Shown here: positions 26,068 through 35,026 of the stretch, one piece after another
Numbering within the stretch: the first letter of the stretch is position 1
Layout of the letters: each line of letters starts with the position of its first letter
From: an uncultured Rhodospirillaceae bacterium
Lineage (GTDB): Bacteria > Pseudomonadota > Alphaproteobacteria > Azospirillales > Azospirillaceae
Assembly (NCBI GenBank): GCA_937927415.1
Contig: CALBDS010000001.1
Span: forward strand, 62,001-126,000
Direction of reading: 5' to 3'
Length of the DNA: 64,000 bases
Made by a program: the position numbers and the translations under genes
Notes under the pieces: model-generated
Told to the model about the DNA's origin: nothing
The model's input: the letters and a program-made list of their open reading frames with translations, nothing else
The model's database searches: none

Positions 26068-27891
26068 TCAGTTCACCACTTCCCACGCGATCCGCACCGG
26101 GGTTTCCCCGGCGCTGGGGGAACCGATGACGATTTCCCCGCGGGAACGCAAGGGCGCCGATTGCCCTTTCTCCAGAATGCGCGGCTCGGCGTTGTCTTCC
26201 AACAGGCGGGTCCCGTTGCGGCTGGCGTCGCTGAGGATGAATTCGCCCTGCTGGTACGTCACCACCGCATGACGGCGGGACGCCGACGCCATATCCAGCA
26301 CCACATGGGAATCCACCGCTCGCCCGATCACCAGTTCGGTGGTGTCCTTGGGCATGACGAACCGCTGGCCGTTGACGCTGACCATCAGCCGGCGGCGCGG
26401 GGGCAGCCGGGCGGCACGGATTTCCACGGTGGTTTCGGTGACCAGCGGTGTTACCGGCGCCACCCGGTCGGAATCGGGGATGCTGGCGATCTTGGCCACC
26501 AGCGCGTCGGCCAGGGCACGGGGGATGCCGGCGCTGCGCAGCTTGCGCCCCAGACCGGAGCGGATGGCCTCCACCGGGATTCCCGGTGCGGCCAGTTCCG
26601 CCGCCGACTTGACGCGGTTGAACTGTTCGTTGAGCCGTTCGACCAGATAGCTGATGCGCCGCCGGCCATAAGGGCTGGTGGCGAGATCCAGCAGATAGCC
26701 GATGCGGCCCGCCGCCCCGCCCAGACGCGCGCACAGGCGTTGCACCGTTTCCTCGAACGGCAGGTCGTGGTCGCGTTCACGAAAGGCGGTCTTGGCCCGC
26801 AAGGTGATGGCGGCGGCAATGGGCGGGCCGCCCAGAAAGCCGTCGAACCCGGCCAACTGATCCACCAGCGCCTGACACGCGCGGTAATCCGCCGCCTGCC
26901 CTGTGCGGGTCAGCGGGTGGTTGCCCTCCAACCCGCCCTGAACCCGGTTCAGCAGGGCCGCACGGGTGCGCTCGTACCCGCCGCCGCCCATGACGTTGGA
27001 CACGCTGAGCAGCACATCGGTGTTGGGCAGCCGGTCGTCCAGGTCGCCGCGCACGGTCGCCAGCAGCGATTGCAGCGCCGATGACAGATCGGGGGCGTAG
27101 CCGATCAGGGCGCGAATCGGCTCCCGCCCATCCATCATCTCGGCCAGGAACTCATCGACCACGGCAATGGTTTCGGGCGCATCGTCCACATGGTAGCGCA
27201 GCAGGACCTTGACCTTTTCCTGCCAGTCGCGGGCCGGTTCCAGCACCACCGAAAAGGCGTGGGTCACCAGCCGGTCCCGTTCGTCCGGCGGGCGTTTGGC
27301 GGCGACCTCGGCCAGCAGACCGGCCACCCCGCCGCTGCCCAACGCCTTGTCGAACGGGGCCAGGACGTCGGTTTCCTGGGCCAGCTCCTTGAGCTTGGTG
27401 AAAAGAAGGGCCAGTTCGTCCTGGCGCTGGAACGGATTGACACCCGCGCGCGGGGCCTGCAACGTCGCCAGCCGGCTCAGCCCCGGATTGAACAGGGTCG
27501 CTTCCCGTTCGAAATAGCGCAAGGGGTAATAACGGTGAAGCTGTTCCGCCGGGATCACCACCTGCTCGTCCCAATAGCGGCGGAACAGGCGCAGCAGGGT
27601 CATGCGGCTGTCAAAGCCGAACACATCCAGCACGTCGGAGCAGTACGCCGATTCTTCGATGTGGGAAATGGTGGTGACCTTGCCACCGCCCATGTATTTC
27701 TTTTCGAAGATGGTTTCCTCGCGCCCCGCCTGATTGACGCGGGACACGCGGACGACGGAAAACTTGGCCAGGGTCAGCAGGTATTTGGCGCGCCCGATCG
27801 CCTCTTGCTCATCGGCGAAGACACCGTCGATGCTGGACTTCCCCTCGGCCTCGACCACGACTTCGAATTTCACTTCCCGGCGCCGCAACAT
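26068..27891 (-). CDS. FHA-domain protein with uncharacterised helical N-terminus
   Basis: A 607-residue cytoplasmic protein. Residues about 505-600 are a forkhead-associated domain with Gly523-Arg524, Ser538, Arg540-His541 and Asn559-Gly560, the residues that bind phosphothreonine. The first 500 residues are mostly helical; an ETIFEKKYMGGGKVTTI region near 60 and a run of helices follow. I do not recognise that part. FHA proteins usually read Ser/Thr phosphorylation, but no Hanks-type kinase is nearby. The coupled secreted gene downstream hints at a link between an internal phospho-signal and the envelope (inference). Confidence 0.7.
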   Translation of the reverse strand: MLRRREVKFEVVVEAEGKSSIDGVFADEQEAIGRAKYLLTLAKFSVVRVSRVNQAGREETIFEKKYMGGGKVTTISHIEESAYCSDVLDVFGFDSRMTLLRLFRRYWDEQVVIPAEQLHRYYPLRYFEREATLFNPGLSRLATLQAPRAGVNPFQRQDELALLFTKLKELAQETDVLAPFDKALGSGGVAGLLAEVAAKRPPDERDRLVTHAFSVVLEPARDWQEKVKVLLRYHVDDAPETIAVVDEFLAEMMDGREPIRALIGYAPDLSSALQSLLATVRGDLDDRLPNTDVLLSVSNVMGGGGYERTRAALLNRVQGGLEGNHPLTRTGQAADYRACQALVDQLAGFDGFLGGPPIAAAITLRAKTAFRERDHDLPFEETVQRLCARLGGAAGRIGYLLDLATSPYGRRRISYLVERLNEQFNRVKSAAELAAPGIPVEAIRSGLGRKLRSAGIPRALADALVAKIASIPDSDRVAPVTPLVTETTVEIRAARLPPRRRLMVSVNGQRFVMPKDTTELVIGRAVDSHVVLDMASASRRHAVVTYQQGEFILSDASRNGTRLLEDNAEPRILEKGQSAPLRSRGEIVIGSPSAGETPVRIAWEVVN

Positions 27892-27962
27892 CGCTTCAAA
27901 CTGCCCCGACCTTCAAAAACATCCGCGTCAAATCGCCATACCTTCAGAGTGTAAGCAATCGT

Positions 27963-29426
27963 ATGACACCACAGACGATCCGGCAATCCTGCATCCGTGC
28001 CCACGGCCCCGGATGGTGTTTGATTACGCTTTTGCTGCTTTTGCACCTGTCGGTGATGGCGATGGCCCAGACGGTGCCCGCCGCCCCCGATGCCGACACC
28101 CTGATCCGCCAGCACGGTTTCCGCCCAGCGGATGTGGGGTTTCTGGTGTTCGACCTTGCCGACGGGCGCGAGATTGCCGGGCACCGCCCCGATGCCGCCT
28201 TTATCCCCGCCTCGGTCGCCAAGGTGCCCACCGCCGTGGCGGCACTGTCCCTGCTGGGACCCGACTGGCGCTTCACCACCCAGGTCCTGACCACCGGGCC
28301 GGTGCGGGGGGGGATCCTGGTCGGGGATCTGATTTTGAAGGGCGGCGGCGACCCGACGCTCGATTCCACCGGACTGGCCGCGCTGGCCCAGGATCTGGTC
28401 CGCCAGGGCATCCGCGTGGTGAGCGGGCGTTTCCTCTACGACTCATCCGATCTGCCGGTGCTGGCGGAAATCGAGCCGGATCAGCCGTACGGGGCCGGGT
28501 ACAACACCGGGGTCAGCGCGCTGACCGTCAATTTCAACCGCGCGCAGGTCAGTTGGACCCGGCGAAACGGCGTCATCGCCGCGCAAACATGGTCGGTGTC
28601 CGACACCGGGCGCCTGCCCATCGACGGGGTGACCCTGCACGCGGCCCCCCGCCCCGGCACCCTGACCCCCATGACCGCCGACAGCGGCGAGGGCTGGCAG
28701 GTCGGCTTTCCCGCCACCGGCGACAAGGGCAGTTTCTGGATGCCGGTCAGGCGCCCCGACCGGGTGACGGCAGGGCTGTTCCACCGCATCGCCGGCATGA
28801 ACGGCCTGACCCTGCCCCCACCCCAGCCGGGAACGGCCCCGGCCGCGGCCCGGCCTCTCGCCCGGCGGGACAGCCCGCCGCTGACCGGTGTCGCCGCCAG
28901 GGTGCTGCGCTATTCCAACAACCTGTCGGCGGAGTTGATGGTGCTGGCGACCGCCCGCCGGCTGGAGTCGCGCCCCGCCGGCCTGTCCCAGGCCGCCGCC
29001 ACGGTGGCCGGCTGGCTGAAAAGCCGGGCACCGGGCACCGACTGGCGCGGTTTCGATCTGGCGAACGGCTCCGGGCTGACGGTGCGGTCCCGTGTCACAG
29101 CGCGGCAGATGGCGACGATCCTGCGGCTGGGGGGTGAGCCGCTCTATGCCCTGCTGCCCGGCGAGGACGAAGGCAAGGCCACCCCCAACGCACGGGCCAA
29201 GTCGGGCACCATGGCCTACAGCAAAGGCTTGGCCGGTGTTTTGACCACCACGGGCGGGCGGCGGCTGGGCTTTGCCCTGTTCATCGGCGACGAGGCCCAA
29301 CGCCAGGCCATGGACCGCAGCATCGACCGCGCCGTCCCCGCCATGCCGCCCGCCGCCCGCGATTGGCTGGAACGCGCCCGCGGGTTGCAGACCGCCCTGC
29401 TGGCTTCCTGGGTCGGCCATCTTTGA
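27963..29426 (+). CDS. dacB: D-alanyl-D-alanine carboxypeptidase/endopeptidase (PBP4 type)
   Basis: A 487-residue class C low-mass penicillin-binding protein. A hydrophobic leader (about 18-35) directs it to the periplasm. The catalytic triad of motifs is intact: SVAK (Ser84 nucleophile, Lys87), SNN (Ser318-Asn320) and KSG (Lys413-Gly415). The long insertion between the first two motifs is typical of PBP4. It removes terminal D-Ala and cleaves D-Ala-mDAP cross-links in peptidoglycan. It is divergent from the FHA gene with 71 bp between starts and stands alone in its strand run before cheD. Confidence 0.92.
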   Translation: MTPQTIRQSCIRAHGPGWCLITLLLLLHLSVMAMAQTVPAAPDADTLIRQHGFRPADVGFLVFDLADGREIAGHRPDAAFIPASVAKVPTAVAALSLLGPDWRFTTQVLTTGPVRGGILVGDLILKGGGDPTLDSTGLAALAQDLVRQGIRVVSGRFLYDSSDLPVLAEIEPDQPYGAGYNTGVSALTVNFNRAQVSWTRRNGVIAAQTWSVSDTGRLPIDGVTLHAAPRPGTLTPMTADSGEGWQVGFPATGDKGSFWMPVRRPDRVTAGLFHRIAGMNGLTLPPPQPGTAPAAARPLARRDSPPLTGVAARVLRYSNNLSAELMVLATARRLESRPAGLSQAAATVAGWLKSRAPGTDWRGFDLANGSGLTVRSRVTARQMATILRLGGEPLYALLPGEDEGKATPNARAKSGTMAYSKGLAGVLTTTGGRRLGFALFIGDEAQRQAMDRSIDRAVPAMPPAARDWLERARGLQTALLASWVGHL

Positions 29427-29514
29427 GAGTGCTTGAGAGGCTGGATAAAATCCCGTACTCTTCCCGTAAGAGGAGCGCACCGTTTTTCCAACGGGCTTTG
29501 GACAGGGGTCGCGT

Positions 29515-30156
29515 TTGCCAATCTCACCCACCGTATCCCGGCGCACGGCCGCCTCCCCGACCTCGGTGAATCCACTGCGGAACGACGGGCAGCACCGTTA
29601 CCGCAATCACCAACTCGACGCCGAAATCGTCAGCATCGTGGTGGGGGGGTGCTGCGTCAGCAACGACGCCAACGTCATTATCACCACCACCCTTGGTTCC
29701 TGCATCGCCACCTGCCTGTTCGACCCGGTGGCCGGTGTGGGGGGCATGAACCATTTCCTGCTGCCCGACGGCGGCAGCGATGCCCTGTCGGCCTCTTCCC
29801 GCTATGGCAGTGCGGCAATGGAACAGCTCATCAACCGCATGCTCGCCATCACCGGGCGGCGCGACCGGCTGCGGGCCAAGGTGTTCGGCGGTGCCGGGGT
29901 GACCGGGACCCGCAACTCCATCGGCCAGCGCAACATCGATTTCGCCATGGAATATCTGGCGACCGAAGGAATTCCAACGATCAGTTGGGACGTGGGCGGA
30001 ACCCAGGCCCGCTCCATCCGCTTCTACCCCAGCACCGGGCGCAGCCAGCGGCGTCTGGTTGGCGGCGATGCGATCCGCGACATCACCCGCAGCGAATCGT
30101 CGTTCATGGAACGCCTGCGCACAACCCGCATCGACGGCGATATCGAGCTTTTCTAA
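29515..30156 (+). CDS. cheD: Chemoreceptor glutamine deamidase CheD
   Basis: A 213-residue CheD protein that deamidates specific glutamines of chemoreceptors so they can be methylated, and in some bacteria stimulates CheC. The catalytic pair is visible 17 residues apart, Cys63 (TTTLGSCIATC) and His80 (GGMNHFLLP), exactly as in known CheD. KVFGGAGVTG and IPTISWDVGG complete the family pattern. The start is a TTG with AGGGG eight bases upstream; the first 30 residues are Ser/Pro/Arg-rich. No other che gene lies next to it, so this is an orphan cheD followed two bases later by a methyltransferase. Confidence 0.88.
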   Translation: MPISPTVSRRTAASPTSVNPLRNDGQHRYRNHQLDAEIVSIVVGGCCVSNDANVIITTTLGSCIATCLFDPVAGVGGMNHFLLPDGGSDALSASSRYGSAAMEQLINRMLAITGRRDRLRAKVFGGAGVTGTRNSIGQRNIDFAMEYLATEGIPTISWDVGGTQARSIRFYPSTGRSQRRLVGGDAIRDITRSESSFMERLRTTRIDGDIELF

Positions 30157-30158
30157 CC

Positions 30159-30938
30159 ATGCTGCACGGCCTGTCCCGGCTTATTCCCGCCATCACCACC
30201 CAGGGGCTGGACGAGGGGGCGGTGTACCGCCGCCCCGCCCTGTACCGGCGGCAAAGGGCCGGACGGATTCCCGCCGGCCCCCTGCTCTGCCCCATCTGCA
30301 ACGGTTCCGCCACCCGTTTCCTGTCGTTCGGGCTGGGGGGACGTCGCAACGCCCAGTGCCCCCATTGCGGATCGCTGGAACGTCACCGTTTCCTCTGGCT
30401 CTATTTGCAGCAGAACACGCCGTTCTTCCGCCAACGGCTGCGGGTGCTGCACACCGCCCCGGAAGAATGCCTGGAACCGCGGCTGCGACGGCTGCACGGG
30501 CGCGGCTATATCAGCCTGGACCGTTTTTCCCCTCTGGCCGATGTGAACGCCGATCTGACGGATCTGCCGTTTCCATCCGGTTCGTTCGACATGGTGCTGT
30601 CCAGCCATGTGCTGGAGCATGTCCCCGACGACCGGCGGGCGCTGGCGGAAATCGCACGGGTGTTGAAACCCTCGGGCTGGGCGGTGCTGCTCTTCCCCTT
30701 CGACCCGCGGCGGCCGACACAGGAAGATCCGGGAATGGACACCCCGGCCAAACGGCTGGCGGCTTACGGTCATCCCTATCATTACCGCATCTATGGCCAG
30801 GACACGGCCGCACGGATGGCCGGTGCCGGGCTGTCGGCCCGCTGCGTGGATTCCCGTGTGATGCTGTCCGCGCACCAGCGGCGGCGGCACCGGATCAACC
30901 GCAACTTTCTGTTTCTGTCGCGGCCTGTGACGGGATAG
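30159..30938 (+). CDS. SAM methyltransferase with N-terminal zinc ribbon
   Basis: A 259-residue class I methyltransferase-like protein. Residues 44-70 form a zinc-ribbon-like unit, CPIC (44-47) and CPHC (67-70). The core has the post-SAM pattern LPFPSGSFDMVLSSHVLEHV followed by ARVLKPSG. The glycine-rich motif I is degenerate (HTAPEECLEP), as in some members of the Methyltransf_11 family. The substrate is unknown. It starts two bases after cheD and likely shares its transcript. Confidence 0.75.
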   Translation: MLHGLSRLIPAITTQGLDEGAVYRRPALYRRQRAGRIPAGPLLCPICNGSATRFLSFGLGGRRNAQCPHCGSLERHRFLWLYLQQNTPFFRQRLRVLHTAPEECLEPRLRRLHGRGYISLDRFSPLADVNADLTDLPFPSGSFDMVLSSHVLEHVPDDRRALAEIARVLKPSGWAVLLFPFDPRRPTQEDPGMDTPAKRLAAYGHPYHYRIYGQDTAARMAGAGLSARCVDSRVMLSAHQRRRHRINRNFLFLSRPVTG

Positions 30939-30960
30939 CCCGGAATTTTACCCCAACCTC

Positions 30961-31644
30961 TTATCCTTTGACCGAACGGTAAATGTCGGTCGGGTCCCAC
31001 ACGGCGCCATGACGACGGCGGGGGCGGCGGGTTTTCCCCTCCTCGTCCCCGCTGGTTTTGGCCGGCTTGCCTTCCCCGGACTTGCGGGACGGAAGCGGCT
31101 TGCTGTCGGACGATGGATGGGACGGGGCCGCGGCTTCCGGGGCTGGGGCCATCCGCTCACTCCGCGGGCCGTCGTCCACAGGCACCTCTTCGGCCGGACC
31201 TTCCTCGGCCGGGTCGCGCAGGTGGGGCGACAGGGACGACAGCAGGGCCAGCACCTCGTCCGCCACACCGGACGGGGCGGCCCGCCACAACCGCAGCAAG
31301 CGGGCTTCGCGCCGGCTTATGATGCTGCCGTCGGCGTTGACCGCGGGGGACGCGCCGGGGTGGGATTTCGGGGACTGGCCGTCATCATAATCGTCGAAGA
31401 AAAAGCTGACCGGTACATCCAACACCTGCCCCAAGCGGAACAATGTGCCGGCGGAAATCCGGTTGGACCCGCGTTCATATTTTTGAACCTGCTGAAACGT
31501 CAGCCCGATGGCCTCGCCAAGACGCTCCTGACTCATGCCCAGCAACGTGCGGCGCATGCGCACACGCTGACCGACATGAGTATCAACGGACCATGACTCC
31601 GGCGACCCGCGCCGGCCGCGTTTCCGCAAAATAAGTTCGCTCAT
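30961..31644 (-). CDS. XRE-family transcriptional regulator
   Basis: A 227-residue protein with a helix-turn-helix of the Cro/C1 type at about 24-80 (MSQERLGEAIGLTFQQVQKYERG). The remaining 130 residues are low in structure: acidic and Pro/Ala stretches, then a basic tail with RRPRRRH. There is no recognisable effector domain. Related cytosolic regulators of about 130-140 residues lack such a tail. A dyad around 31705-31710 in its upstream DNA is a candidate self-operator. The gene is convergent with the methyltransferase, with 22 bp between stops. Confidence 0.85.
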   Translation of the reverse strand: MSELILRKRGRRGSPESWSVDTHVGQRVRMRRTLLGMSQERLGEAIGLTFQQVQKYERGSNRISAGTLFRLGQVLDVPVSFFFDDYDDGQSPKSHPGASPAVNADGSIISRREARLLRLWRAAPSGVADEVLALLSSLSPHLRDPAEEGPAEEVPVDDGPRSERMAPAPEAAAPSHPSSDSKPLPSRKSGEGKPAKTSGDEEGKTRRPRRRHGAVWDPTDIYRSVKG

Positions 31645-32075
31645 CGCACCCGCAACCTTTTGCGTGCCGGTAGGGCAAAAATTATTTATATGCCCAAATC
31701 ATGCCATATGGTGATTTTGGAATCAAGGAGAATATTTTAAACCTATGAAATTAGTCATATCATTATACGGAATTACCTGAAACGTGCCAAGAAAATCGCC
31801 AGGAAATTAATTGAAGTTTCGCGAACGACTTCCTGTCGCGCCCTTTCAAATTCCTGCCCACCCCTCACCGAAAACACACAAAAATGCATAAACCGTCATG
31901 GTCTTTTAATATTGTTGCGCAGGTGCGCACGCGGCGATTGCCCCTCCTTTTCCTCTCGTCATACCGAAAACCTTTTGCTAACCATCTGGTCCGATTATGC
32001 ACACGGGTCTTATCATTTCGATGGACATCCGGCCCGGCCCATTGTGACCGTGGTGGTGAATAAAGAGGTTCGATC
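31645..32075. other. AT-rich intergenic region
   Basis: About 430 bp with base composition far below the rest of the window, between the divergent starts of the XRE gene and a chemoreceptor. Short open frames are present but none has a credible ribosome-binding site with family resemblance. AGGAGAATATTTT near 31726 resembles a ribosome-binding site followed by an 11-codon frame, too short to call. The receptor start at 32076 follows AAAGAGG. The dyad at 31694-31720 is listed separately. Confidence 0.6.
31694..31720. promoter_or_regulatory. Candidate operator upstream of the XRE gene
   Basis: An imperfect dyad: CCAAATCA at 31694-31701 faces TGATTTTGG at 31712-31720 around a central CATATG (31705-31710). 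It lies about 50 bp upstream of the XRE start codon, a plausible self-repression site for a Cro-like dimer. Confidence 0.35.
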
Positions 32076-34535
32076 ATGCAAGAAAGCGGGCTGGCAGGAC
32101 GATTCAAGGTCGGAACCCGGATCTACTTCGGGTTCGCCGTGATCCTGGCCCTTCTGATCCTGGGATCGGTCAGCGGCATCAACGGGCTGATGTCCGCCCG
32201 CTCCGGATTTGGCACTTACGCGACGGTCAGCAATCATTCGTTGCTGGTGCTGGGGATCAACGCCGATGTCGCCCAGATGCGGCGCATCGCGGTGAACTAC
32301 ATCAATTCCGGGGATGAAACCATCGCCACCCAGGTGCGCGCGATCCAGGAAACGCTGGGCAAGGATCTGCGCCAGGCGGTCAGCACCGCGGCGGACGACA
32401 CCCGGCCTGCCCTGGCCCAGATGCTGGCTCTGTTCGAATCCTATCAGACGGGTTTCACCAAGCTGAGCGAACTGCGCCGCCAGCGCGACAAGCTGGTGCG
32501 TGAGCAGCTCACCCCGCTGGGTGACCGGGCGCAGCAGGCGCTGTCCGAAATCCAGACCAGCGCGCTCAAGGAAAACGACATGGCCGCCGCCAGCCAATTG
32601 GGGCCGGTCGTGGAGCGGCTGATGATGGCCCGGATGGAAGCCCAGCGTTTCCTGACCACCCCCGACGATGCGCTGGCCGCCCGCGCCCGCACTCTCAATC
32701 AACAGTTTCAATCCATGGCCGAGGGCTACGCCGCCAGCCTGACCGACCCCACCCGCCGCCGGCTGGCGCAGGCATCGGTGGAAGCCGCCACCCAGTACAT
32801 GGCCGGCTTCAATCAGGTGGCGGCGGCGGCGCTGGACAATGCCGCCACGGTCGCCCGGATGTCGGCCATGGGGGCTGAATTCGCCGATATCGCCGAAAAG
32901 ACGGTGGATGCGGAAGACCGCAACCGCGACCAGCTTCTGTCCACCACCACCGGCAACATGGAAACCACCCAGACCCAGAACATCGTCATCGCCGCGGTCG
33001 CACTGGTGATCGGCGTTCTGTTCGCCTGGCTGGTGGCGCGGTCCATCGTCCGCCCGGTCACCGACATGACCGACACCATGACCGAACTGGCCGGCGGCAA
33101 GCTGGACGTGATCATCCCCGCCCTGGCGAACAAGGACGAAATCGGGTCGATGGCCAAGGCGGTCCAGGTGTTCAAGGAAAACGCCATCGAAAAGAAGCGG
33201 ATGGACGAGGCCGAACGCGCCCGCATCGAACAGGAACGCCGGGAAGATGAGGCCCAGCGCGCCCGCGAGCAGGCCATCGGCCGCGAAATCGCCGCTCTGA
33301 TCGATGCCGTGTCCAAAGGCGACCTCAGCCAGCGGATCGACCTGGCCGGCAAGGACGGCTTCTACCGCACCATGTCGGAGGGCATCAACCGCCTGACCGA
33401 CACCGTTCAGGCGGTCATCGGCGATCTGGCGCGGGTGCTGGCGGCGCTGGCCGACGGCGACCTGAACAGCCGCATCGACAAGGACTATCAGGGCGCCTTC
33501 CAGGGTCTGAAGAACAACGTCAACAGCACCTCGTCCAAGCTGGCGGAAATCGTCGGCCAGATCCTGCGGGCCACCGACGCCATCACCTCCGCCGCTTCGG
33601 AAGTGTCGATGGGGTCGTCCGACCTTGCCGAGCGCACCGAACAGCAGGCCTCCTCTCTGGAGGAAACCGCCGCCAGCATGGAAGAGCTGGGCGCTACCGT
33701 GCGCTCCAACGCCGACAACGCCCAGCGGGCCAACCGCATGGCATCGGATGCCCGCACCGCCGCCGAATCCGGCGGTCAGGTGGCGACGTCCGCGGTGGAG
33801 GCCATGCGGCAGATCGAAACCGCCAGCCGCAAGATCACCGACATCATCGGCGTGATCGACGAAATCGCCTTCCAGACCAACCTGCTGGCGCTCAACGCCG
33901 CGGTGGAGGCGGCGCGCGCCGGCGATGCCGGCCGCGGCTTCGCCGTGGTGGCGCAGGAGGTGCGCAATCTGGCCCAGCGGTCGGCCCAGGCGTCCAAGGA
34001 AATCAAGTCGCTCATCATGGACAGCGACTCCCAGGTGCGCAACGGGGTGGAGCTGGTGCAGAAGGCCGGCAATGCCCTGGAAGGCATCGTCAGCGGTGTG
34101 CACGAAGTGGCGGCGCTGATTTCGGAAATGGCCTCGGCCTCGGGCGAGCAGGCATCGGCGCTGGACGAGATCAACTCGGCCGTGGCGCAAATGGACGAGA
34201 TGACCCAGAAGAACGCCGCCCTGGTGGAGGAAACCACCGCCGCCGCCCATTCCCTGGCCGGACAGGCGGGGGATCTGCGGTCGCTGGTCGGTTTCTTCCG
34301 TCTCGACGGTTCCAACCGCACCGCACCGGCCGCCGCCGCCCCCGCGTCGGCCCGCACCGCCGGGGCATCGGAAACCGCCCCGGTGTCCCCGCTCAAGCGC
34401 CACATCGCCCCCACCCGCCCAGCGGCCCGCAAGCCGGCCCCGGCCAAGGCCGCCGCGGCGCCGGCCCGCGTGACGGCCAGTGCGGCCACCCTGTCGCACG
34501 CCAACACCGACGAGGACGATTGGAAGGAATTCTGA
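32076..34535 (+). CDS. Methyl-accepting chemotaxis protein with CheR-docking tail
   Basis: An 819-residue receptor. TM1 is at about 13-35 and TM2 at about 302-325; the 265-residue periplasmic part is helical with KLSELRRQRDKLV-like segments. HAMP is at about 326-380; a second HAMP-like unit around 415-480 (AVSKGDLSQRIDL and ALADGDLNSRIDK) precedes the signalling domain (about 500-745) with tip LALNAAVEAARAGDAGRGF. A 60-residue Ala/Pro linker leads to the C-terminal pentapeptide DWKEF (815-819), the form that tethers CheR and CheB. The upstream AT-rich gap must carry its promoter. Confidence 0.93.
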   Translation: MQESGLAGRFKVGTRIYFGFAVILALLILGSVSGINGLMSARSGFGTYATVSNHSLLVLGINADVAQMRRIAVNYINSGDETIATQVRAIQETLGKDLRQAVSTAADDTRPALAQMLALFESYQTGFTKLSELRRQRDKLVREQLTPLGDRAQQALSEIQTSALKENDMAAASQLGPVVERLMMARMEAQRFLTTPDDALAARARTLNQQFQSMAEGYAASLTDPTRRRLAQASVEAATQYMAGFNQVAAAALDNAATVARMSAMGAEFADIAEKTVDAEDRNRDQLLSTTTGNMETTQTQNIVIAAVALVIGVLFAWLVARSIVRPVTDMTDTMTELAGGKLDVIIPALANKDEIGSMAKAVQVFKENAIEKKRMDEAERARIEQERREDEAQRAREQAIGREIAALIDAVSKGDLSQRIDLAGKDGFYRTMSEGINRLTDTVQAVIGDLARVLAALADGDLNSRIDKDYQGAFQGLKNNVNSTSSKLAEIVGQILRATDAITSAASEVSMGSSDLAERTEQQASSLEETAASMEELGATVRSNADNAQRANRMASDARTAAESGGQVATSAVEAMRQIETASRKITDIIGVIDEIAFQTNLLALNAAVEAARAGDAGRGFAVVAQEVRNLAQRSAQASKEIKSLIMDSDSQVRNGVELVQKAGNALEGIVSGVHEVAALISEMASASGEQASALDEINSAVAQMDEMTQKNAALVEETTAAAHSLAGQAGDLRSLVGFFRLDGSNRTAPAAAAPASARTAGASETAPVSPLKRHIAPTRPAARKPAPAKAAAAPARVTASAATLSHANTDEDDWKEF

Positions 34536-34591
34536 TTCCGTCCCCGTTGGCGGGAATACCCGCCGGCCGGATGGTGTTGTCCTTTTGACGA

Positions 34592-34626
34592 ACCGGGGGT
34601 CCCGTCGGTCCGACGGGACCCCCGGT
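34592..34626 (+). terminator. Strong terminator hairpin
   Basis: accgggggtcccgtcgg (34592-34608) pairs perfectly with 34610-34626, leaving a one-base centre, so the effective loop is three to five bases. A short T-rich run follows. It lies 57 bp past the receptor stop and just before the ribosome-binding site of the next gene. Confidence 0.7.
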
Positions 34627-34652
34627 GCCGTTTGTGAAGGAGGAACCCTTCC

Positions 34653-34946
34653 GTGCGCGCACCCCTTTTGCCGATGCTGCTTATGGCCGGGATCATCCCG
34701 GTCCTTTCAACGGCCCCCACGTCGTCCATCGCGGCTGACACCGCCCCACCCCCGCAATCCGGCGATGAGACGCCGCTTCCCGGTCTTGATGCCCTGATGA
34801 AGGTGCTGGATGCGTGGATGAAGCGTTTTCCCACCTACAGCGCACCGGAAATCCTGCCCAACGGCGACATCCTCATCCGTCGGCGGACGGCGCCGGAGCC
34901 GCCGCCGCGCCCCTCCCCGCCCAGCCCCGGCGGGGCTGCGACATGA
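34653..34946 (+). CDS. Small secreted proline-rich hypothetical protein
   Basis: A 97-residue product from a GTG start with AAGGAGGA at good spacing. The N-terminus is a leader (hydrophobic 4-20, AxA-like cleavage near 28), then a helix with MKVLDAWMKRFPTYSAPEILPNGDILIRR (about 49-77) and a Pro/Arg-rich end. I recognise no family. The mature part is about 70 residues and may be periplasmic. The gene follows a terminator, so it has its own promoter, and it ends 80 bp before tetR. Confidence 0.5.
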   Translation: MRAPLLPMLLMAGIIPVLSTAPTSSIAADTAPPPQSGDETPLPGLDALMKVLDAWMKRFPTYSAPEILPNGDILIRRRTAPEPPPRPSPPSPGGAAT

Positions 34947-34970
34947 CTGCCCCGATGGCATATGCCCGGC

Positions 34971-35013
34971 TTGACAGGTGCGGCCTCCCCTGTCTATTGA
35001 ATGGTCGCTCATT
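34971..35013 (+). promoter_or_regulatory. Promoter and candidate TetR operator
   Basis: TTGACA (34971-34976) and TATTGA (34995-35000), spaced by 18 bases, form a sigma70-type promoter for the tetR-adaptor-pump operon. Overlapping its -10, AATG (35000-35003) and CATT (35010-35013) form a dyad with a six-base spacer, a likely self-repression site. Confidence 0.4.
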
Positions 35014-35026
35014 AAAGCTTCCGGCC

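Noticed and set aside
23452..27084. 1210-codon open frame on the plus strand
   Set aside because: It crosses adenine deaminase, the secreted gene and the FHA gene in antisense and matches no protein family.
31865..32142. Short open frames in the AT-rich gap before the large chemoreceptor
   Set aside because: No ribosome-binding site at usable distance and no recognisable product; they overlap the receptor promoter and start.
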